NCBI GenBank assembly: GCA_964572225.1
Contig: CAZNFR010000103.1
Span: forward strand, 1 to 10,570
Source: CAZNFR01 sp964572225
GTDB lineage: Bacteria > Bacteroidota > Bacteroidia > Bacteroidales > GCA-2748055
DNA length: 10,570 nucleotides
Reading direction: 5' to 3'
Positions 6,643 through 10,570 of the stretch are shown in pieces. Position numbers and translations under genes: made by a program. The notes beneath the pieces were generated by a model. That model worked only from the letters and a program-made list of their open reading frames with translations, was not told the origin of the DNA and searched no databases. How positions within the stretch are numbered: position 1 is the first letter of the stretch; every line of letters starts with the position of its first letter.

Positions 6643-7239
6643 TTAAAATGTATAACCAATATGTAAGGTAGCAAACATGGTAATCGGAGCCACGTTGTAC
6701 TCACGGTCTCCAATCACCGAATCTCCGGAAAGAACCGACACGTAACCCAGTCCGGCCCAGGGTTTGAGATACAGATCAAAACCAAAGGGCTTGAATGAAT
6801 ACCCTCCATAAAGCATCAAAAGAGAATTTGTCCACGAGGCCGAACCCTCTTCCATCTCGTTTTCCAGCTTAAACTCCTGGATCCCAAGCTGTGTGCCTGC
6901 CAGAAAACCCTTATTTACCTCCCGGAAATGATATTCAGCAAAAAGTCCATAACCCCGGTCAATCCTTACATCCCAACCAGCATCCCGGTTGTCGGCATTC
7001 AGATCGGTCAGGAAAGAGGGCATGTCCATCGCATAGATTCCGGCACCCAAAAGCAAATGATCGGAATTTTTAGGCTGAATGCGCAGGTGAAGAGCATACC
7101 CTCCAAAAACAAAAGTGGCCGGATCAGTCTCCACAGAAATCCGGGTCCGGCCCGAACCACTGCTCTGTCCGCTGGTCGAAATCCATACCAGGGAAAGTCC
7201 GAGAAATTGAAAAAGAGTTGTTTTCATTGTTGTTTTCAT
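6643..7239 (-). CDS. Outer-membrane-type beta-barrel protein, paralogue 2
   Basis: This 198-residue exported protein has a signal peptide of about 24 residues. Its mature part shares with the next gene the markers VETDP (36-40), DNRDAGWDVRI (83-93), AEYHF, AGTQLGIQE, KPWAGLGY and the ending FATLHIGYTF, so the two arose by tandem duplication but have diverged strongly. An outer-membrane beta-barrel is the likely fold; ligand and role are unknown. The start is ambiguous: the gene opens with a 12-nt near-exact tandem repeat (ATGAAAACAACA then ATGAAAACAACT), giving ATG at 7239 or 7227; both leave a usable signal peptide. An AT-rich motif at 7265-7282, shared with the two upstream genes, lies 25 nt before the first ATG. 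Confidence 0.75.
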   Translation of the reverse strand: MKTTMKTTLFQFLGLSLVWISTSGQSSGSGRTRISVETDPATFVFGGYALHLRIQPKNSDHLLLGAGIYAMDMPSFLTDLNADNRDAGWDVRIDRGYGLFAEYHFREVNKGFLAGTQLGIQEFKLENEMEEGSASWTNSLLMLYGGYSFKPFGFDLYLKPWAGLGYVSVLSGDSVIGDREYNVAPITMFATLHIGYTF

Positions 7240-7264
7240 GATTTTAAAAAATTTAATTGTTAAA

Positions 7265-7282
7265 CTTTATATTACGTATATT
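7265..7282. promoter_or_regulatory. Candidate regulatory motif copy 3, upstream of the barrel genes
   Basis: Plus-strand CTTTATATT-ACG-TATATT fits CTWTATATTNNNTATATT, also found before the methyltransferase and Rrf2 genes. The match to the methyltransferase copy continues past the motif (ATTT at 7284-7287). It is a candidate binding site for the Rrf2 regulator. Confidence 0.45.
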
Positions 7283-7301
7283 TATTTGAGTGCAAAAAAA
7301 A

Positions 7302-7910
7302 TCATTGTGTAAGGATCTCAAGAACCGCCAGTCCGCCAAATACGGCCGACTTTGAATACCCGAGTCTGTTCTTCCCTGCATATGCCTGAAAAAAGTTCCT
7401 CCGGTTCCACTCTCTTCCGGCCCGACTGGTACTCAAAGCCCAGGGTAACATGCTCAGATTTTTCCGGGATAAGCGCTGAAGCGTTCCGGGCAAAACTCCC
7501 CTGCCCGACGGGGTTAAAACCAGGATCCTCCCACCCTTCTTTAAAAATCGAAGCGAGGTGGTGATCATTCTTCCCTTCAATTCATCCGGTAATAAAAACA
7601 GAAGATTGCAGAATGTGACCACATCAAAACTTTCATATTCAAAAGGCATGTCCTCAGGCTGACTGATCAGGAATAATCTGTTTTCCAAATCCACCCGCCT
7701 TTTTAATGCCTCCTTCAACATCTCAGAATCATGGTCTACCCCGGTTACCGAAGCATCGCGGGATTCCATCGCCAACGCCAGCAATTTCCCCGGACCGGTA
7801 CCCACATCCAATAAATTACTTCCCAAAGGAATCTCATTTACCACCGGTTCCAGAAATTCCCTGTACCATGGCGATTCCTGTACATTTGAAAAAAATTGTG
7901 CAAAATTCAT
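7302..7910 (-). CDS. Class I SAM-dependent methyltransferase
   Basis: This 202-residue cytoplasmic enzyme has a Rossmann-type methyltransferase core. Motif I is LLDVGTGPGK (33-42), the SAM-binding glycine loop. The acidic end of strand two is VTGVDHD (55-61), with Asp59 placed to bind the ribose. Motif II is EDMPFEYESFDVVTFCNLLFLLP (86-108), and the post-core LKKGGRILVLTP (123-134) closes the sheet. The C-terminal third has no assigned domain and should determine the substrate, which I cannot infer; small molecules (quinones, metabolites or thiols) are as possible as proteins. The gene lies 46 nt after the Rrf2 regulator and 62 nt before the barrel pair, all in one direction, and a copy of the shared AT-rich motif sits 9 nt before its ATG. 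Confidence 0.88.
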   Translation of the reverse strand: MNFAQFFSNVQESPWYREFLEPVVNEIPLGSNLLDVGTGPGKLLALAMESRDASVTGVDHDSEMLKEALKRRVDLENRLFLISQPEDMPFEYESFDVVTFCNLLFLLPDELKGRMITTSLRFLKKGGRILVLTPSGRGVLPGTLQRLSRKNLSMLPWALSTSRAGREWNRRNFFQAYAGKNRLGYSKSAVFGGLAVLEILTQ

Positions 7911-7919
7911 ATTTATATA

Positions 7920-7937
7920 CTTTATATTTTTTATATT
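7920..7937. promoter_or_regulatory. Candidate regulatory motif copy 2, upstream of the methyltransferase
   Basis: Plus-strand CTTTATATT-TTT-TATATT matches CTWTATATTNNNTATATT. It occupies much of the 46-nt gap between the Rrf2 stop and the methyltransferase start, ending 9 nt from the ATG, a position where bound protein would block transcription or translation initiation. Confidence 0.45.
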
Positions 7938-7956
7938 AATTTAAGATTAAAAAAAA

Positions 7957-8385
7957 TTATCTGCCCATATCTTCCAGTATCTTTACAATGCTCAAGGAGG
8001 CCAACCGCGTTTTCATATCGTTTTCCGCAGAAGTAAAAAGCCCGGAAAGTATCTTTTGAGCCTTATCCGGCCTTTCGCCCCTGGCGGCTATGTCGAAATC
8101 CGTATGAAATAAAGGTTTGCCTTTCTCGATGGAATTCAAAATATCCAGGACGGAAAGGGCTGAAGGGTCTTTTAAAAGTCTGATTCCACCCTGTTTCCCT
8201 TCGCGTGTCTCGATAATGCGATCGGCCGACAAACTCTGAAGGATTTTCACCAAAGTGGGCTTGGGTATATTCAATACATTTGAAATCGACGCGGTCGACA
8301 GAAATTCATACTGACCCTGCCGGATCTTGTCGGCGATGAAAATTACCACCAGAATGCTCTTTGAAAAGGATAATGAATATGACAT
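7957..8385 (-). CDS. Rrf2-family transcriptional regulator lacking cysteines
   Basis: This 142-residue winged-helix repressor-type protein belongs to the Rrf2 family. The N-terminal helix (SYSLSFSKSILVVIFIAD) leads into the helix-turn-helix: the STASISNVLNIPKPTLVKILQSL segment (30-52) is the recognition region, and REGKQGGIRLLKDP (61-74) is the wing, with the family's typical GG-I/Y-x-L. DILNSIEKG (81-89) begins the dimerisation part, and the C-terminal helix runs 105-140. IscR and NsrR bind an Fe-S cluster through three cysteines in the segment around 90-110; here the whole protein has none, so it cannot be a cysteine-ligated Fe-S sensor and must sense otherwise or act constitutively. It is the first gene of the minus-strand group with the methyltransferase and barrel genes and has a good promoter of its own. 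Confidence 0.9.
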   Translation of the reverse strand: MSYSLSFSKSILVVIFIADKIRQGQYEFLSTASISNVLNIPKPTLVKILQSLSADRIIETREGKQGGIRLLKDPSALSVLDILNSIEKGKPLFHTDFDIAARGERPDKAQKILSGLFTSAENDMKTRLASLSIVKILEDMGR

Positions 8386-8386
8386 T

Positions 8387-8404
8387 CTATATATTATTTA
8401 TATT
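8387..8404. promoter_or_regulatory. Candidate regulatory motif copy 1, at the Rrf2 start
   Basis: Plus-strand CTATATATT-ATT-TATATT matches CTWTATATTNNNTATATT. It lies between the -7 element (8412-8419) and the ATG, so a bound regulator would cover the likely transcription start. This is a typical place for autorepression. Confidence 0.5.
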
Positions 8405-8411
8405 TCGTTTA

Positions 8412-8444
8412 CAAATATAAAGTAATTCCTGCTTACCGCGCAAA
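8412..8444 (-). promoter_or_regulatory. Bacteroidota-type promoter of the Rrf2 gene
   Basis: On the minus strand TTTG (8444-8441), a 21-nt spacer and TATATTTG (8419-8412) match the Bacteroidota consensus TTTG / TAnnTTTG at both boxes. The start site should fall near 8405, about 20 nt before the Rrf2 ATG. Confidence 0.7.
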
Positions 8445-8567
8445 TTTTTTGAGAGTTTTTTTTATAAGGAAGGTAAAAAATAGTTCGGCGCCCAATTTAT
8501 AGTGTTGATATTCAGTTTTTTACAATAATACACTTGAATTCATCCATGCTCCGGAACAAGGAAATCA
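8445..8567. other. Non-coding stretch between Rrf2 promoter and T9SS remnant
   Basis: This AT-rich stretch has no supported gene or hairpin on either strand. With the T9SS remnant and the following promoter region it makes a span of about 450 nt (8386-8836) without an intact gene. Confidence 0.5.
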
Positions 8568-8762
8568 TCACTCTACCAAAATTTTAATATGGTGGGTTAC
8601 GGCAGCCTCTTTGAGCCGGATAATGTAAATGCCTGCAGAAAATTGTTCCGTGTCAAGTGAAATCCGGTTCTCACCGAAATACTCCCCTGTATATCTCGTC
8701 CGGCCCTGCAGATCCAGAACCTCCAACTCCCCTGAAAAGGAATTCCCGCCGCAGTGACCCAT
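8568..8762 (-). pseudogene. Orphan fragment of a T9SS C-terminal sorting domain
   Basis: The 64-codon frame has the pattern of a type A Por/T9SS sorting domain: NSFSGELEVLDLQGR, a variable turn, ISLDTEQFSAGIYIIRL and a final HHIKILVE. This domain is normally the last 70-90 residues of a large secreted protein, where it directs export and attachment through the T9SS. Here an in-frame TAA lies 4 nt upstream of the only ATG, there is no signal peptide or passenger domain, and the N-terminal Asn-Pro part of the domain looks worn (GGNS in place of an expected NP). I read it as the surviving 3' end of a deleted gene rather than a working gene. It shows that the lineage has or had a T9SS. Confidence 0.7.
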
Positions 8763-8795
8763 CCCTTAATCCCCATATCCTCCATCCCCCTCCCA

Positions 8796-8817
8796 ATTAT
8801 TTATATCTTTACAAATA
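8796..8817 (+). promoter_or_regulatory. Candidate promoter/operator of the TspO-like gene
   Basis: TATCTTTA (8804-8811) is one base from the Bacteroidota -7 consensus and lies 25 nt before the ATG. No good -33 TTTG is visible. The blocks ATTATTTATAT (8796-8806) and TTTACAAATA (8808-8817) also occur exactly, 3 nt further apart, at 8393-8417 in the Rrf2 promoter region. Confidence 0.35.
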
Positions 8818-8836
8818 AACTAATCCCTCTACCCAT

Positions 8837-9637
8837 ATGAAAAAATTCCTCGCTCTCTCCAATCTGCTTGTTATCCTCGCAGTAATCGCCTGGAACTACC
8901 TTGCCAATTCCGCCAATATCAAAGGAAACACGGTGGGCAGCCTCAGCGACGAGTATTTTAACCTTTTTACTCCTGCAGGCTATGCCTTTATCATCTGGGG
9001 TCCCATCTTTCTGGGACTTCTTGCCCTGGGGATTTACGGTGTGGTACAGGCATTCCGCAAAAACGGATATTCCTCCTTCCTCCTTAAAATGGGTCCCTGG
9101 CTCATCATTGCCAATCTTGGCAACGCTGCCTGGCTCTGGTTCTGGCTTAATGAGCAAACCGGGATTTCGGTAATCATCATGTTGATCATACTGATTTCCC
9201 TGATCGTACTTATTCTCCGGCTCAACATGGAAAGATGGGATGCCCCCCTGGTAATCATTGCCAACATATGGTGGCCCTTATGCCTTTACAGCGGATGGAT
9301 CGCTGTGGCTACCGTAGCCAACATTTCTGCCTATCTGGCGAAAATCGAATGGTCCTGGCTCTTCGGTGAGGTGACCTGGACCCTCATTATGATCATTCTT
9401 GCAGCAGGGATCAATCTGTTTATGATCCTTACCCGCAATATGCGTGAATTTGCAGCAGTAGGAATCTGGGCCCTTTTGGCCATTGCCGTAAGACACTGGG
9501 ATTCCATCCCCGCTATTCAATACACTGCTCTGGCCTCAGCCATAGTAATATCGATAGTGGTTTCCATCCACGCATACAAAAACAGGGATACCAATCCTTT
9601 TCTGAGGGTCAGGCAACCTTCTGTTCCTTCAGACTGA
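8837..9637 (+). CDS. Tryptophan-rich TspO/MBR-like polytopic membrane protein
   Basis: This 266-residue integral membrane protein is the only supported plus-strand gene. About eight hydrophobic segments can be seen, near residues 5-25, 46-72, 82-104, 108-128, 137-160, 177-198, 204-221 and 227-245. It has 15 tryptophans, and FTPAGYAFIIWGPIFLGL (44-61) resembles the P-x-x-x-F-x-x-x-W loop and helix of TspO/MBR proteins, as do the N-x-x-W segments near 95-99 (NAAW) and 143-146 (NIWW). Classical TspO has about 150-160 residues and five helices, so this is the longer relative, perhaps with extra helices. TspO proteins bind porphyrins and similar ligands; ligand and role here are unknown. Its 3' end overlaps the converging protease gene by 29 nt. 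The membrane topology is sure, the family link moderate. Confidence 0.7.
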   Translation: MKKFLALSNLLVILAVIAWNYLANSANIKGNTVGSLSDEYFNLFTPAGYAFIIWGPIFLGLLALGIYGVVQAFRKNGYSSFLLKMGPWLIIANLGNAAWLWFWLNEQTGISVIIMLIILISLIVLILRLNMERWDAPLVIIANIWWPLCLYSGWIAVATVANISAYLAKIEWSWLFGEVTWTLIMIILAAGINLFMILTRNMREFAAVGIWALLAIAVRHWDSIPAIQYTALASAIVISIVVSIHAYKNRDTNPFLRVRQPSVPSD

Positions 9638-10487
9638 TCCCGAGTTCTTTTTCAATGGTTCGCACGAAAGCACGGGGTAATTTCCCGGCCCTTGCCGCCA
9701 ACTCTTCCCTTACCCCCGGTAGCAAGACCGGATCGGCAATCCGGTAGTATAAATACTGATAGTAGTATCCTATAAACTGAACCGGTAAGGCATCATCGCT
9801 GGTAATGTGTTGTAATTCCTCCGGAGTCATTTCAAGCAGGGATGAACCGGTCGACTGAAGGGACATAGCCTTCATCAGGGCCATTTCCGTCTTTCGGTCT
9901 TTTCCTTTGCTGATCAATCTCTGAAAGCGCTTACGGTCGGTGTAAAAAATGCCGGTCCTGGAGGGCAGGGTGGTCGCCAGAAATATCAGGAAAGAAAAGG
10001 CTCCTCCGGTAAAAACCAGCAGTTTTGCGGGCTGATCAAGAATCAGGGATAAAGGGATAAGTATGATTGCCAACACGAGGGAGGTCAGGGGTCCCGCAAT
10101 CACGGTAAGGGCAAATTTCCGGTGATTGTCATCACTGAGGGTTGTGGGACTCGTGGCGGCGGCCCCTCCGAAAAGATTGGGATCGGTGTTAAAGAAGAGC
10201 CTTATCCTTCCTTCTTCATCTCTTTTCACACCCAGAAATCCGGTTACAAACATCTCAAACCTGAATCCCTGCATCAGCCCTGTCAGCAAATGCCCCAATT
10301 CATGGATCATCAGGATAAAAATCATAACCAGAATAAACAGGGGCAGGACGTATGACAACTGCTCTTTTTCAATATCCATGATTCCGGCCCCTACCTCCAT
10401 GCTGCCCAGCCATAACCCCAGCAAATAACCTCCTGATACGGAAAGGAATAATACCAGGAAGAGTTTAATTATCGCGTTTTTCTTCAC
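9609..10487 (-). CDS. M50-like (site-2 protease type) membrane metalloprotease
   Basis: This 292-residue membrane protein is a probable zinc metalloprotease. Hydrophobic segments lie near residues 8-28, 46-62, 127-150 and 153-172. The zinc motif H-E-L-G-H (His62, Glu63, His66) sits at the end of the second segment, as in M50 proteases and their relatives. ALTVIAGPLTSL (126-137) matches the following conserved glycine-proline helix. The second signature, usually N-x-x-P...DG, appears only as TLPSRTGIFYTDRKR (173-187), with Asp184 as possible third ligand but without the Gly. The C-terminal 110 residues are soluble and unassigned. The best start is GTG at 10485-10487, because it begins a positively charged, hydrophobic leader. 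Substrate unknown; it could be an inactive or specialised relative. Confidence 0.75.
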   Translation of the reverse strand: MKKNAIIKLFLVLFLSVSGGYLLGLWLGSMEVGAGIMDIEKEQLSYVLPLFILVMIFILMIHELGHLLTGLMQGFRFEMFVTGFLGVKRDEEGRIRLFFNTDPNLFGGAAATSPTTLSDDNHRKFALTVIAGPLTSLVLAIILIPLSLILDQPAKLLVFTGGAFSFLIFLATTLPSRTGIFYTDRKRFQRLISKGKDRKTEMALMKAMSLQSTGSSLLEMTPEELQHITSDDALPVQFIGYYYQYLYYRIADPVLLPGVREELAARAGKLPRAFVRTIEKELGISLKEQKVA

Positions 10488-10570
10488 TTTTTTCTTTTTA
10501 TGATGCTATTATTATACAATAGTTCGTTAAACTTTATTATATCGCTCATTATCAACAGTTTAAAAAGCTC

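Noticed and set aside
10488..10570. Promoter of the M50-like gene
   Set aside because: The stretch is AT-rich and contains TATAAT-like and TAAAG-TTTA strings, but no pair of boxes has a proper spacing, so I do not call one.

Overview
The window looks like a chromosomal segment of a Bacteroidota bacterium, probably a polysaccharide degrader. The signs are a Bacteroidota-type promoter (TTTG, 21-nt spacer, TATATTTG), a remnant of a type IX secretion (T9SS) C-terminal sorting domain, exported sulfatases with lipoprotein signals, a DUF2007 protein and an EFR1-type flavodoxin/ferredoxin. All genes but one are on the minus strand. No rRNA, tRNA, CRISPR array or intact mobile element was seen.

Region 1 (about 1-4900, minus strand) is a small carbohydrate/sulfate-ester locus. 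In transcription order it holds a lipoprotein sulfatase, a membrane-anchored flavodoxin-ferredoxin (EFR1-like) coupled to it by an ATGA overlap, a small DUF2007 protein, a secreted DUF5060/DUF4038-type glycoside hydrolase, a terminator, and the first 51 codons of a second lipoprotein sulfatase cut off by the window edge. There is no SusC/SusD pair in view. The two sulfatases and the hydrolase plausibly act together on a sulfated glycan.

Region 2 (about 4900-5980) is AT-rich and mostly decayed. It holds an intact antitoxin-like gene and, 3 nt downstream, a RelE/ParE-type toxin gene wrecked by an internal deletion plus frameshift. Two inverted repeats lie upstream of the antitoxin, and terminator-like hairpins lie further upstream.

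Region 3 (about 5980-8445, minus strand) is a compact set: a cysteine-free Rrf2-family regulator, a class I SAM-dependent methyltransferase, and two tandem paralogous outer-membrane-type beta-barrel proteins, closed by a strong terminator. The same 18-nt motif (CTWTATATTNNNTATATT on the plus strand) occurs just upstream of the regulator, the methyltransferase and the first barrel gene. This suggests one autoregulated regulon and is the most interesting signal in the window.

Region 4 (about 8445-10570) contains an orphan T9SS sorting-domain fragment, a plus-strand tryptophan-rich TspO/MBR-like polytopic membrane protein, and a convergent M50-like membrane metalloprotease. The 3' ends of the last two overlap by 29 nt. 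The TspO-like promoter region shares two exact sequence blocks with the Rrf2 promoter region.
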